A stretch of 64,000 bases of DNA from Bacillus salipaludis (lineage in GTDB: Bacteria; Bacillota; Bacilli; Bacillales_B; DSM-18226): the NCBI RefSeq assembly GCF_004358205.1, contig NZ_SMYO01000006.1, positions 124,001 to 188,000 on the forward strand, in the 5' to 3' direction. The translations under genes were made by a program, and so were the position numbers. A model generated the notes under the pieces. The model was not told the DNA's origin, did not search any database, and saw only the letters and a program-made list of their open reading frames with translations. Within the stretch, counting starts at the first letter, position 1; each line of letters begins with the position of its first letter. This document shows, one piece after another, positions 25,234 through 33,958 of this stretch.

Positions 25234-26349
25234 ATGAAAATTATTAAAGCTGATATTATTGGAATCCATTTACCATTACAATCCCCATTTATTATTTCCT
25301 ACGAAACATATGATTATATGCCATCGATTATTGTGAAACTCGAAACGGAAGATGGTCTTGTCGGATATGGAGAAGCCGTTCCGGATGAACATGTAACAGG
25401 GGAATCCTTTTTTAGCGGAATTGAAATTTTAAAACATCAGTTACTGCCTTTTATCATGGGAGAAAGTCCATTTGCCATTGAAAAAATTCACCATATTATG
25501 GATAGCCGAATTCATGGCAACCCGGCAGCAAAAGCTGCGATTGATATCGCATGCTATGACCTGATGGGTAAATATGCAGGCAAGCCAGTCTACGATTTAA
25601 TTGGCGGAAAATTTCATAATGAACTTACCTTTGCAAAGGTATTAAGTATTGAAGAACCGGAAGTGATGGCTGAGAAGGCAAAACAGGCGCTTGCTCTCGG
25701 ATACAGTTCCTTGAAACTAAAGGTTGGATTTGATCTTTTTAAAGATTTAGAACGTGTAAAAGCCGTTCGAGAGGCAGTTGGCTATGGGGTGCCGATTCGA
25801 GTCGATGTTAACCAAGGCTGGAAGGATTATTCGACTGCAGCCCAGGCACTTCCATTACTAGAACCGCTCAGAATTTCCTGGCTGGAACAACCGATCAAGA
25901 TGGGAGATATTGACGGACTTGCAGAGCTTCGAAAGAAAACGGTGATACCGATTATGGCAGATGAAAGTGTTCATGACGGCTCCGACCTAAATGAAATTAT
26001 CAAGAAAAATGCCGCTGACAAAATCAATATTAAATTAATGAAATCAGCGGGGATTTATCCTGCGATTCATATGGCTAAAACAGCTGAATATGCAGGTCTT
26101 TCCTGCCAAGTCGGGTCAATGGTCGAATCCTCGATTGGCTCTGCAGCTGGATATCATACTGCGATGGCAAGAAAAAATATCACCAGCACAGAATTAACCG
26201 GGCCGTTGTTGTTCAGTAAAGATATTGGTGACCTTGAGTATCAAATTCCTTTTGTGGTACTAAGCGAAAAACCTGGTTTAGGTGTTGAAGTGAATGAGGA
26301 AACGCTTCAAGAATTAACGATTAAAAAAGAAACTGTTCATTCCAAGTAA
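25234..26349 (+). CDS. Enolase-superfamily racemase/epimerase (MLE subgroup)
   Basis: This 371-residue enzyme belongs to the muconate-lactonising subgroup, which includes dipeptide epimerases and N-succinylamino-acid racemases. The catalytic and metal residues are visible at the expected spacing: the KxK pair Lys161/Lys163 (SLKLKVG), metal ligands Asp191 (VDVNQGW), Glu218 (WLEQP) and Asp243 (MADES), and Lys267 (INIKLMKSAG). The late segment CQVGSMVESSIGSAAGYH resembles the YkfB-type epimerases more than a typical OSBS. With the adjacent M20 hydrolase and GNAT transferase, racemisation of an N-acylated amino acid is the likely role. The ribosome binding site GAGGAGG is strong. Confidence 0.87.
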   Translation: MKIIKADIIGIHLPLQSPFIISYETYDYMPSIIVKLETEDGLVGYGEAVPDEHVTGESFFSGIEILKHQLLPFIMGESPFAIEKIHHIMDSRIHGNPAAKAAIDIACYDLMGKYAGKPVYDLIGGKFHNELTFAKVLSIEEPEVMAEKAKQALALGYSSLKLKVGFDLFKDLERVKAVREAVGYGVPIRVDVNQGWKDYSTAAQALPLLEPLRISWLEQPIKMGDIDGLAELRKKTVIPIMADESVHDGSDLNEIIKKNAADKINIKLMKSAGIYPAIHMAKTAEYAGLSCQVGSMVESSIGSAAGYHTAMARKNITSTELTGPLLFSKDIGDLEYQIPFVVLSEKPGLGVEVNEETLQELTIKKETVHSK

Positions 26350-26362
26350 TGAGGGAATACAG

Positions 26363-27487
26363 ATGAAAAAAACATTAGAAAAATTAAGCCCAATCATTTT
26401 TGAACTATTTGAGCATTTACATCAAAATCCGGAGGTCAGCTGGAAAGAAGTTAACACCACGAGCTTCATAGCAAATTTCTTAAAGAGCAATGGGTGTGAG
26501 GTTAGAACGTTTCCTGACCATACAGGAGTGATAGGGGAACTAGGAAATGGTCCCCTAACGGTTGGGGTTCGCGCGGATATGGATTCTTTATGGCAGGAAG
26601 TGAATGGGAGATTTCAAGCCAATCACTCCTGCGGCCATGATGCGCATATGACGATGGTGTTAGGTACGCTGCTTCTTTTAAAAGAAATGCAATTAGAACT
26701 GCCGGGACGGCTAAAATTAATTTTCCAACCGGCAGAGGAAGTGGGAGATGGCGCCTTAAAAATGATTGAAAAACAAGTAATCGATGATATTGACTTTTTG
26801 TATGGTGTTCATTTACGGCCCATTCAGGAACTTACGATGGGGACGGCATCACCAGGTATTATTCACGGGGCCGCTGAAACCGTTTCCGCTAAAATTATTG
26901 GCTTTGATGCGCATGGTGCTCGCCCTGATTTAGGGGTGAATGCCATAGAAGTGATTTCCGCGATTGTCGAGCAATTAAAAGGGATCCGTTTGAACCCGTT
27001 TGATTCTTTCTCTGTAAAAATGACTCAAGTCAGTGCAGGAGGGGATAACACGAATGTTATTCCCGGATCTGCCCAATTTCATTTAGACTTACGGGCGCAA
27101 AAAAATGAAACGATGGATAGGCTAGTTCAAAAAGTTGACCATATTTTACAGCAAGTTGCCTCACTTTTTGAGGTGAAGATTGAATTTGAACATAAGGAAA
27201 AGGTTTATGCTGCTGTGGTAAATCCCAAGGCACAGAAAATTATGGCGAAGGCGATTGCAGAAGTCATTGGTGCTGAAAATGTTATGCCTGCAGTCATCAC
27301 ACCCGGTGCGGAGGATTTTCATTTTTACACAAAAGAACGCCCGCATTTGAAGGCGGCGATGCTGGGTTTAGGCTGCGACTTAGCCCCTGGTTTGCATCAC
27401 CCGTATATGTCGTTTAATCGAGATGCCCTTTTAAATGGAATTGAAATTTTAACTCGAACTGTTCTTGCGACTTTTAAACAAAACTAA
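26363..27487 (+). CDS. M20 family N-acyl-amino-acid amidohydrolase
   Basis: This metal-dependent hydrolase probably removes the acyl group from an N-acyl-L-amino acid. The 374-residue protein has the M20D features RADMDSLW, the metal-binding CGHDAHM, the catalytic Glu pair FQPAEEVGDGA and late PGAEDFHFY. A dimerisation domain begins near residue 180 (ETVSAKIIGFDAHGARPDLG). It starts 13 bp after the racemase stop behind GAGGGAA. In the N-succinyl D-to-L pathway described from Geobacillus this would be the final step. Confidence 0.87.
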   Translation: MKKTLEKLSPIIFELFEHLHQNPEVSWKEVNTTSFIANFLKSNGCEVRTFPDHTGVIGELGNGPLTVGVRADMDSLWQEVNGRFQANHSCGHDAHMTMVLGTLLLLKEMQLELPGRLKLIFQPAEEVGDGALKMIEKQVIDDIDFLYGVHLRPIQELTMGTASPGIIHGAAETVSAKIIGFDAHGARPDLGVNAIEVISAIVEQLKGIRLNPFDSFSVKMTQVSAGGDNTNVIPGSAQFHLDLRAQKNETMDRLVQKVDHILQQVASLFEVKIEFEHKEKVYAAVVNPKAQKIMAKAIAEVIGAENVMPAVITPGAEDFHFYTKERPHLKAAMLGLGCDLAPGLHHPYMSFNRDALLNGIEILTRTVLATFKQN

Positions 27488-27520
27488 TCAGTTTTTATTA
27501 ATGATAAAAGAGGTGCATAT

Positions 27521-28999
27521 ATGAGTAATACGGCATTACAAACAGAAAAAGAAACGGATTTTTCCGAACACCACCATCTGAAACGGAATCTTCAGGCGAG
27601 ACATCTCACCATGATTGCCATCGGTGGTACGATTGGTACCGGGTTATTTCTGGCAAGCGGGGGAACAATCAGTCAAGCGGGCCCGGGAGGAGCAATCGTT
27701 GCTTATATCTTAAGTGGTTTAATGATGTTATTTCTAATGACAAGCTTAGGAGAAATGGCCACGCTTATGCCGATTTCCGGGACCTTTAGCACCTATTCCT
27801 CTAAATTTGTCGATCCTGCCTTCGGTTTTGCTCAAGGCTGGAATTATTGGTATTATTCAGCCATGATTATCGCTCTTGAATTATCGGCTGCTGGTTTAAT
27901 CATGAAGTTTTGGCTGCCAAATGTTCCGTCTATTTTCTGGAGCGTTCCTTCCCTCGCTATTATCTTTTTATTAAATTTTTTATCTGTAAGAGGTTATGGG
28001 GAAGCAGAATATTGGTTTTCAATTATTAAAGTTGCTACAATCATTCTCTTTTTGGTGATTGGGGTCTTGATTATCTTAGGTATTATGGGTGGTCACTCTG
28101 TCGGATTTAAAAATTTTACCGCAGGAGAAGCACCTTTTAAGGGTGGTTTTGCTTCTATTATTAGCGTTTTCATGATTGTTGGTTTTTCGTTTCAAGGTAC
28201 GGAAATGGTTGGTTTTTCTGCAGGGGAAAGTGAAAATCCTAGGGAGAATATGCCCAAAGCCATTCGACAGATTTTTTGGAGAATCTTGCTATTTTTTATC
28301 TTTTCCATCATCATCATTGGATTCCTTGTACCTTATAATGATCCAAGACTATTAAACTCTGATAATGTTTCAGAAAGTCCGTTTACATTAGTTTTTGAAA
28401 GAGCAGGGCTGGCTTTTGCTGCTTCCGTAATGAATGCAGTTGTTCTTACGGCTGTACTCTCCACCGCAAATTCCCAAATGTATGCCGGCTCACGGCTTTT
28501 ATGGACAATGGCAAAGGAAGGAAATGCTCCAAAATTTTTAACAAAAGTAAATTCACGCGGAATTCCTGCAAATGCACTTTATGTAACAACAGCTGTCGGG
28601 ATGCTTGCATTTTTAACATCAATCTTTGGTGATGGAAAGGTCTTTTTCTGGCTGTTAAATGCCTGCAGCTTATCGGGATTTCTTGCCTGGATTGGAATCG
28701 CTGTCAGCCATTACCGTTTCCGTAAAGGCTATGTGGCTCAAGGAAGAGATTTAAACGAATTACCTTTTAAAGCAAAATGGTTTCCATTTGGTCCTTTCCT
28801 GACATTGGCTTTATGTATGGTGGCAATCCTTGGACAAGACTATAAGGCATTTTTAGGAGATAAAATTGACTGGAATGGGTTGCTAGTTACCTATTTGGGG
28901 ATTCCAATCTTTTTAACGGCTTGGTTGAGCTATAAATTTATTAAAAAAACAAAGGTTGTCACATTGAAAGATATGGATTTCGAGCATGAAGATGTATAA
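27521..28999 (+). CDS. Amino-acid permease (APC superfamily)
   Basis: This 492-residue protein has about twelve membrane helices and the signature of the amino-acid transporter family in the first helix (IAIGGTIGTGLFLASGG). SFQGTEMVGFSAGESENPRE follows in helix 6, as in the LysP/GabP/RocE group. The hydrophilic N-terminus is about 25 residues long (SEHHHLKRNLQARH). It belongs to the same run of plus-strand genes as the racemase and hydrolase and probably imports their amino-acid substrate. Which amino acid is not evident. Confidence 0.88.
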   Translation: MSNTALQTEKETDFSEHHHLKRNLQARHLTMIAIGGTIGTGLFLASGGTISQAGPGGAIVAYILSGLMMLFLMTSLGEMATLMPISGTFSTYSSKFVDPAFGFAQGWNYWYYSAMIIALELSAAGLIMKFWLPNVPSIFWSVPSLAIIFLLNFLSVRGYGEAEYWFSIIKVATIILFLVIGVLIILGIMGGHSVGFKNFTAGEAPFKGGFASIISVFMIVGFSFQGTEMVGFSAGESENPRENMPKAIRQIFWRILLFFIFSIIIIGFLVPYNDPRLLNSDNVSESPFTLVFERAGLAFAASVMNAVVLTAVLSTANSQMYAGSRLLWTMAKEGNAPKFLTKVNSRGIPANALYVTTAVGMLAFLTSIFGDGKVFFWLLNACSLSGFLAWIGIAVSHYRFRKGYVAQGRDLNELPFKAKWFPFGPFLTLALCMVAILGQDYKAFLGDKIDWNGLLVTYLGIPIFLTAWLSYKFIKKTKVVTLKDMDFEHEDV

Positions 29000-29036
29000 T
29001 CATTTTTAGGACAATTTCAAAAAGGAGGTATGATGA

Positions 29037-29846
29037 ATGAGTGAAAAAAATATCGTTATTCGTACTCTCGAAACAATTGATGAGCTTGAAGAGTTGAGAA
29101 AATTGGAATCGCTGATTTGGAGTGAATACGAGTCCATACCAAGCAGTCAAACTATTACGGCCATTAAAAACGGTGGAATGGCATTGGGCGCTTTTTTGGA
29201 TGACGAACTGATTGGTTTTCAATATAGTTTTCCGGGCTTTAAAAATAATAAGATTTATCTCTGTTCTCATACACTAGGAATTCATCCCGAATATCGTAAA
29301 CTGGGGATTGGCGAAAAACTAAAGCTTGCCCAAAAGGAAGAGTCATTAAAAATGGGATATGATTTAGTTACATGGACATATGATCCTCTTGAAACAGTAA
29401 ATGGCTATTTGAATCTACATAAGCTTGGAGCAAGATGCTCGACATATGTAGAGAATTGTTATGGGGAAATGCAGGACGATTTAAATCAGGGCATGCCGTC
29501 CGACCGGTTTACGGTTGAATGGTGGGTTATGGAGGATTTGGTTGAAAGGCCAAGCGAGTATGAAATAGAGGGCCGTTTGTTACTTAAGGTTTACCGTGAT
29601 TCAGAAGAAAATTTGAACCCGAATGAAACGGATCTTGAGCTGGATACTGCGGAAGGCTTCCTCTTTGTTCCGGTACCGAGTAATTTTCAAACACTGAAGA
29701 AAAGGAATCCTGAGCTTGCGATAGCATGGAGACTCAAAACTCGTGAAGTATTTATTCATTATTTTAAAAATGGCTGGACTGCAATTGATTTGTTAAGAAC
29801 AAAGTCTGATCCTGATTTGTGTTACTATGTATTGAAAAAATTGTAA
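29037..29846 (+). CDS. GNAT-family acyltransferase (COG3375-like)
   Basis: This 269-residue protein has a GNAT domain in its first half, with the acyl-CoA-binding motif A in LGIHPEYRKLGIGEKLKLAQ (about residues 82-101). The following MGYDLVTWTYDPLETVNGYLN and MPSDRFTVEWWVMED are typical of COG3375-type proteins, which occur beside MLE-subgroup racemases and M20 hydrolases. In the Geobacillus pathway this position is taken by a succinyl-CoA:D-amino-acid N-succinyltransferase. It starts behind AAAGGAGGT, 37 bp after the permease gene, and is closed by a terminator. Confidence 0.8.
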   Translation: MSEKNIVIRTLETIDELEELRKLESLIWSEYESIPSSQTITAIKNGGMALGAFLDDELIGFQYSFPGFKNNKIYLCSHTLGIHPEYRKLGIGEKLKLAQKEESLKMGYDLVTWTYDPLETVNGYLNLHKLGARCSTYVENCYGEMQDDLNQGMPSDRFTVEWWVMEDLVERPSEYEIEGRLLLKVYRDSEENLNPNETDLELDTAEGFLFVPVPSNFQTLKKRNPELAIAWRLKTREVFIHYFKNGWTAIDLLRTKSDPDLCYYVLKKL

Positions 29847-29858
29847 ATTCTTTGTGGA

Positions 29859-29886
29859 GGCTGCCCCGATTTGGGACAGCCTTTTT
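29859..29886 (+). terminator. Terminator after the GNAT gene
   Basis: GGCTGCCCC and GGGACAGCC form a stem with one mismatch and a 5-base loop, followed by TTTTT. The convergent spore protein gene ends just beyond. Confidence 0.8.
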
Positions 29887-29897
29887 GAAATCAAAAG

Positions 29898-30092
29898 TTA
29901 TTGGCCTTGTTGATTTCGTAAGGATTGTTCAGCGTATGCAACGAGACGCTTCGTCATTTCGCCGCCCACTGAACCATTTGCTCGCGCGGTCGTATCAGCA
30001 CCAAGTTGAACTCCAAACTCGTTGGCGATTTCCTCCTTCATTTGATCCAGAACATTTCCTGCACCAGGAACCAAAAGTTTGTTTCTAGCCAT
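29898..30092 (-). CDS. Small acid-soluble spore protein, alpha/beta type
   Basis: Alpha/beta SASPs coat DNA in the dormant spore and protect it from UV and heat. The 64-residue protein has both family motifs: the GPR protease site region [12 protein letters not shown] (about residues 20-31) and the DNA-binding stretch [16 protein letters not shown] (about 36-51). The N-terminus [11 protein letters not shown] is also typical. A weak GGAGTG lies ahead of the ATG. The gene is monocistronic, as usual for ssp genes under sigma G. It is direct evidence for an endospore former. Confidence 0.96.
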   Translation of the reverse strand: MARNKLLVPGAGNVLDQMKEEIANEFGVQLGADTTARANGSVGGEMTKRLVAYAEQSLRNQQGQ

Positions 30093-30232
30093 GATTCATC
30101 ACTCCCGCCGAAGTTTTTGAGCAAAAGAACATGCTCGTATATAATGTAACCTATATACAAATCCTGATTCTGATTGAATGGGATATATTAGTGGATAAAT
30201 TTGTAATTAATATTGAAAGAAAAGGTGTCATG

Positions 30233-31348
30233 ATGCAAAAAATTATTGTAATCGGAGCTGGTATTCTCGGTGCTTCTACCGCGTACCACCTGACCAAATT
30301 AGGTGCACAAGTTACTATGGTTGACCGGGAAGATCCTGGCCAAGCAACCGATGCCGCAGCCGGAATAGTGTGTCCATGGCTATCACAGCGGAGGAACAAA
30401 ATATGGTATCAATTAGCCAAAGGCGGCGCGCGTTACTATCCACAATTAATCGCAAAATTAGAAGCAGACGGTGAAACAGATACCGGATATAAACGGGTGG
30501 GGGCTTTAAGTTTACACAAAGACCCAAATAAACTCGAACAGATGGCAGAACGGGCACGAAAACGGAGAGAAGACGCTCCGGAAATCGGTGAAATCAAGAT
30601 TCTGTCACCAGCAGAAACAAAAAAACTTTTTCCACCTTTATCAGAGGAATTCGGATCTGTTTATGTCAGCGGGGGAGCCCGCGTCAATGGCCAGGAACTT
30701 CGGAATGCATTAACACGTGCAGCGATTAAGAATGGAGCGACTTTTTTAAAAGGGGATGCATCAATCCTAATAAATGAAAATCGGGTAATGGGGATTACCT
30801 TGGAAGAAAAAACTTTACTTGCTGACAAAGTAATTGTTACTTCAGGAGCATGGGCAAAAGAGCTTTTGCAGTCTTTAGGCCTTGAGTTCTCCGTAAAACC
30901 GCAAAAAGCACAAATCATTCATTTACAGCTGCTTGAAACTGACACAAGTTCATGGCCGGTTGTCATGCCGCCACACACCCAATATATCCTTACTTTTGAA
31001 AATGGACTTGTTGTTGTGGGCTCTACGCATGAAAATGATAAAGGGTTTGATACCCGTGTTACAGCAGGCGGAATCAATGAAATCTTAAGTCAAGCCTTAG
31101 AAACGGCACCAGGATTAGCAAACAGCACTGTCCTCGAAACAAGAGTTGGTTTTCGCCCTTTTACTCCAGGGTTTTTACCAGTAGCCGGACCTTTGCCTGA
31201 TTGGAATGGAATTTATGTTGCAAATGGGTTAGGTTCATCAGGGTTAACCAGCGGTCCATATCTCGGAGCAGAACTCGCTAAATTAGTCACAGGACAGGAA
31301 ACAGAGATTGACTTAAATAATTATTGTGTTGACAATGCAATTTTGTAG
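30233..31348 (+). CDS. FAD-dependent amino-acid oxidoreductase (DadA/glycine-oxidase type)
   Basis: This 371-residue DAO-family flavoprotein has the ADP-binding loop IIVIGAGILGASTAYHL at the N-terminus, an Asp at the end of the second strand (MVDREDPGQATDAAAGIVCPW) and the C-terminal FAD motif RVGFRPFTPGFLPVAGPLP plus ANGLGSSGLTSGPYLG. It probably oxidises a D-amino acid or glycine-like amine. AAGGTG precedes the ATG at 30233 by 5 bp; the ATG at 30230 is too close, and longer in-frame starts have no ribosome binding site. It is monocistronic. A D-amino-acid link with the preceding racemase group is suggestive but not shown. Confidence 0.85.
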   Translation: MQKIIVIGAGILGASTAYHLTKLGAQVTMVDREDPGQATDAAAGIVCPWLSQRRNKIWYQLAKGGARYYPQLIAKLEADGETDTGYKRVGALSLHKDPNKLEQMAERARKRREDAPEIGEIKILSPAETKKLFPPLSEEFGSVYVSGGARVNGQELRNALTRAAIKNGATFLKGDASILINENRVMGITLEEKTLLADKVIVTSGAWAKELLQSLGLEFSVKPQKAQIIHLQLLETDTSSWPVVMPPHTQYILTFENGLVVVGSTHENDKGFDTRVTAGGINEILSQALETAPGLANSTVLETRVGFRPFTPGFLPVAGPLPDWNGIYVANGLGSSGLTSGPYLGAELAKLVTGQETEIDLNNYCVDNAIL

Positions 31349-31349
31349 A

Positions 31350-31386
31350 AGAGCACGTTTGCCGTATAGGCAGACGTTCTTTTTTT
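31350..31386 (+). terminator. Terminator after the FAD oxidoreductase gene
   Basis: AGAGCACGTTTGCC and GGCAGACGTTCT form an imperfect stem with a 5-base loop, followed by TTTTTT. Confidence 0.75.
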
Positions 31387-31482
31387 AATTTCTTTGCAAA
31401 ATTAGGTGACAAATTTATGACCTCAACATATAATTAGTAAAAAGTTGCACTCGGTAAAAATTTTAAGGGGTGTGAAAAAATA

Positions 31483-31737
31483 ATGGGGACAACTAATATT
31501 ATTAAGCTTGAGGACGGAAAAAAAGGCGATATTATTAAAATAACTTCGATTCAACTGGAAGGTGTAATGAGAAGAAGATTATTAGATTTAGGCTTTGTTA
31601 AAGATGCATTAGTTGAGGTAGTACGGAAAAGCCCGTTGGGAGACCCTATCGCTTTTCGTGTAAGTCAAACAACCATTGCATTAAGAAAAGAGGAGAGTTC
31701 AAAAATTGAAGGGGAGCTGGTGAACGATGGGAAATGA
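31483..31737 (+). CDS. feoA: Ferrous iron transport protein FeoA
   Basis: FeoA is a small SH3-like cytosolic protein that supports the FeoB ferrous iron transporter. The 84-residue protein shows the family segments RRRLLDLGFVKDALVEVVRKSPLGDPIAFRV in several motifs (MRRRLLDLGF, SPLGDP, RVSQTTIALRKEE). The start ATG follows AAGGGGTG. Its stop overlaps the next gene by 11 bp, so feoA and both feoB parts are translated together. A Fur or Fnr site upstream could not be recognised with confidence. Confidence 0.93.
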   Translation: MGTTNIIKLEDGKKGDIIKITSIQLEGVMRRRLLDLGFVKDALVEVVRKSPLGDPIAFRVSQTTIALRKEESSKIEGELVNDGK

Positions 31738-32446
31738 ATATCGGATTGCTTTAGCGGGAAATCCCAACACAGGTAAAAGTACATTGTTTAATGCTTTAAC
31801 TGGTTTAAAGCAGCATACGGGTAATTGGGCTGGAAAAACAGTTTCACTTGCAAAGGGAAGCATTGCATTTAAAGATACTCGATTTCAATTGATCGATCTC
31901 CCAGGTACCTATTCTCTTTTTTCAAATTCCAAGGATGAAGAGGTGGCACGAAACTACATTGTATTCGAAAAACCTGATGTAACAATCGTTGTCCTTGATG
32001 CCACTTCCTTAGAACGGAATTTTAATCTTGCCTTGCAGGTTTTGGAAATGACAAAGAATGTAATCATTTGTATAAATTTAATCGATGTTGCAGAAGAACA
32101 AGGAATAAACATTAACGAGCATCTGCTAACAAATCGGCTTGGGGTGCCCGTTATAAAAATTTCTGCAAGAAACAAAAAAGGGTTTTCCAAGCTCCTTGAT
32201 ACCATTCATCGTATTGTAACTGGGGAAATAGCTTGCCATCCTATTCCAGTGAAATATCCGCAAGAGATCGAAGAAAAAATTGAAAAAATCGAACCGAAAG
32301 TACGTGAGATTGTGGGCGACCATGTATCTTCCCGCTGGGTTTCCCTCCGTTTATTAGATGGAGATGAGTCTTTACTAAGTGAAATTAATCATTACTTAAG
32401 CCTTAAAGGAGGGGACGTAAATGAATATCGAACAGCTTTACAATGA
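31727..32446 (+). CDS. feoB: FeoB, separate N-terminal GTPase part
   Basis: This 239-residue protein is the G-protein domain of FeoB on its own. The P-loop is GNPNTGKSTLFNALTG (about residues 9-24), followed by the switch region KQHTGNWAGKTVSLAKG, DLPGTYSL (G3) and NLIDVAEE (G4). The GDI-like helical part follows to about residue 230. In most bacteria this domain is fused to the membrane part; here the frame ends at a normal stop and the membrane part is a second gene that overlaps by 26 bp. The overlap and the strong ribosome binding site of the next gene argue for a true gene split rather than a recent frameshift. Confidence 0.92.
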   Translation: MGNEYRIALAGNPNTGKSTLFNALTGLKQHTGNWAGKTVSLAKGSIAFKDTRFQLIDLPGTYSLFSNSKDEEVARNYIVFEKPDVTIVVLDATSLERNFNLALQVLEMTKNVIICINLIDVAEEQGININEHLLTNRLGVPVIKISARNKKGFSKLLDTIHRIVTGEIACHPIPVKYPQEIEEKIEKIEPKVREIVGDHVSSRWVSLRLLDGDESLLSEINHYLSLKGGDVNEYRTALQ

Positions 32447-33797
32447 AGCTCAAAAGATGTCGACAGCGAAGTTAAGAGATGAAATTGTACAGAATTTGTA
32501 TGACCGGAGTCATCAACTTTGCAAGGCGGGTGTCACCTATACAAAATCAAAAAGGGATACTCGGACAGAAAAACTAGATGCGATTTTCACTTCTCCCATT
32601 TTCGGCTTTCCAATTATGTTAATCATGTTAGGAACGGTCTTCTATATCACCATAGCTGGAGCCAACATCCCTTCTTCCTTAATAGCGGACTTTTTTGGAT
32701 GGTTAGAGCAGTATATCACAGCCGCTTTTACTTTTTTACACGCACCCGATTGGCTTCATGGGATGTTAGTTCTTGGCTTATATCGAGGAACAACCTGGGT
32801 AATTGCGGTAATGCTGCCGCCAATGGCCATCTTTTTTCCGACTTTTGCTCTTTTAGAAAACTACGGATATCTTCCCCGGGTTGCTTTTAATATGGACCGT
32901 TTGTTTAAAAAAGTCGGTGCCCACGGGAAGCAGTCACTAACGATGGCAATGGGGTTTGGCTGTAATGCAGCTGCTGTAATTTCGACTAGAATTATAGAAT
33001 CACCTCGCGAAAGGATGCTGGCGATTCTGACCAATAATTTTGTCCCTTGTAATGGTCGTTGGGGTACTCTAATTGTCTTTTCTTCATTATTTATGGCTGC
33101 TGGATTTACCGGTGGAATGAAATTATTTGTTTCGACTGCATCTCTCGTCGGGATTGTCTTATTTGGAATCCTTGTTACCTTCTTCGTTTCATGGGTACTT
33201 TCCAAAACAGCCCTTAAAGGGGTCCCAACACATTATACGTTAGAACTGCCGCCATACCGAAAACCTAAAATCCTGGATACGGTCATTCGCTCATCCTTGA
33301 CAAAATCCTGGTCCGTCTTAATGCGAGCAGTGAAAGTTGCAGCACCTGCAGCTATCTTAACCTGGGTATTTGCAAATCTCTATATTGGTGATACAAGTAT
33401 TTTAATGTATGCCGTTCAGTTTTTGGACCCATTTGGAAAATTACTTGGCTTAGACGGTTACATTATGATGGCTTTTATCTTGGGGTTGCCAGCGAATGAA
33501 ATTGTCCTGCCAATCTTGTTAATGGGATATTTATCAACGGGTTCTTTAACTGAAGTCGATAGTCTTGTTGATTTAAAAGCCATTCTTATTGAGCACGGCT
33601 GGACTTGGTTGACTGCATTAAATATGATGTTATTTTCATTGTTGCATTATCCATGTGGTACAACATTACTCAATATCTATAAGGAAACCAAAAGTAAAAA
33701 GTGGACATTTATGGCATTCCTGATCCCAACCGTCATTGCCATTCTAGTCCCGCTTGTCATTACACAGTCTGTGAAATGGTTTGGCTGGGTTATATAA
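32421..33797 (+). CDS. feoB: FeoB, separate C-terminal membrane permease part
   Basis: This 458-residue protein is the ferrous iron channel portion of FeoB. After a 50-residue cytosolic lead-in that matches the linker of full-length FeoB (SKRDTRTEKLDAIFTSPIFG), it has about nine membrane helices in two Gate domains. The conserved GFGCNAAAVISTRI (Cys-containing gate motif), NNFVPCNGRWGTLIVF and HYPCGTTLLNI are present. Its ATG has AAAGGAGGGGACG upstream and lies inside the end of the GTPase gene. A terminator follows. Splitting would let the two domains be made from one mRNA as separate chains. Confidence 0.93.
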   Translation: MNIEQLYNEAQKMSTAKLRDEIVQNLYDRSHQLCKAGVTYTKSKRDTRTEKLDAIFTSPIFGFPIMLIMLGTVFYITIAGANIPSSLIADFFGWLEQYITAAFTFLHAPDWLHGMLVLGLYRGTTWVIAVMLPPMAIFFPTFALLENYGYLPRVAFNMDRLFKKVGAHGKQSLTMAMGFGCNAAAVISTRIIESPRERMLAILTNNFVPCNGRWGTLIVFSSLFMAAGFTGGMKLFVSTASLVGIVLFGILVTFFVSWVLSKTALKGVPTHYTLELPPYRKPKILDTVIRSSLTKSWSVLMRAVKVAAPAAILTWVFANLYIGDTSILMYAVQFLDPFGKLLGLDGYIMMAFILGLPANEIVLPILLMGYLSTGSLTEVDSLVDLKAILIEHGWTWLTALNMMLFSLLHYPCGTTLLNIYKETKSKKWTFMAFLIPTVIAILVPLVITQSVKWFGWVI

Positions 33798-33813
33798 TAT
33801 GATTTTTAGAGAG

Positions 33814-33838
33814 GGTCCTCAGAAATGAGGACCTTTAT
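33814..33838 (+). terminator. Terminator after feoB
   Basis: A perfect 7-bp stem GGTCCTC/GAGGACC with a 6-base loop is followed by TTTATT. Confidence 0.75.
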
Positions 33839-33958
33839 TGCTAGAAAAAGCAATTTCTTTCGGTTTAAAATATGTAGTATAATGGGCTTGAAACTAAAAA
33901 TGATAATTTTACCAAATTGGTTGGTTAATTCGGCTTTTTTTTAAAAGGAGTGTTGTTC

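Noticed and set aside
31727..33797. Frameshift error as the cause of the two feoB genes
   Set aside because: The membrane part has its own strong ribosome binding site and a 26-bp overlap, and both protein ends look natural. A split gene is more likely, though resequencing would settle it.
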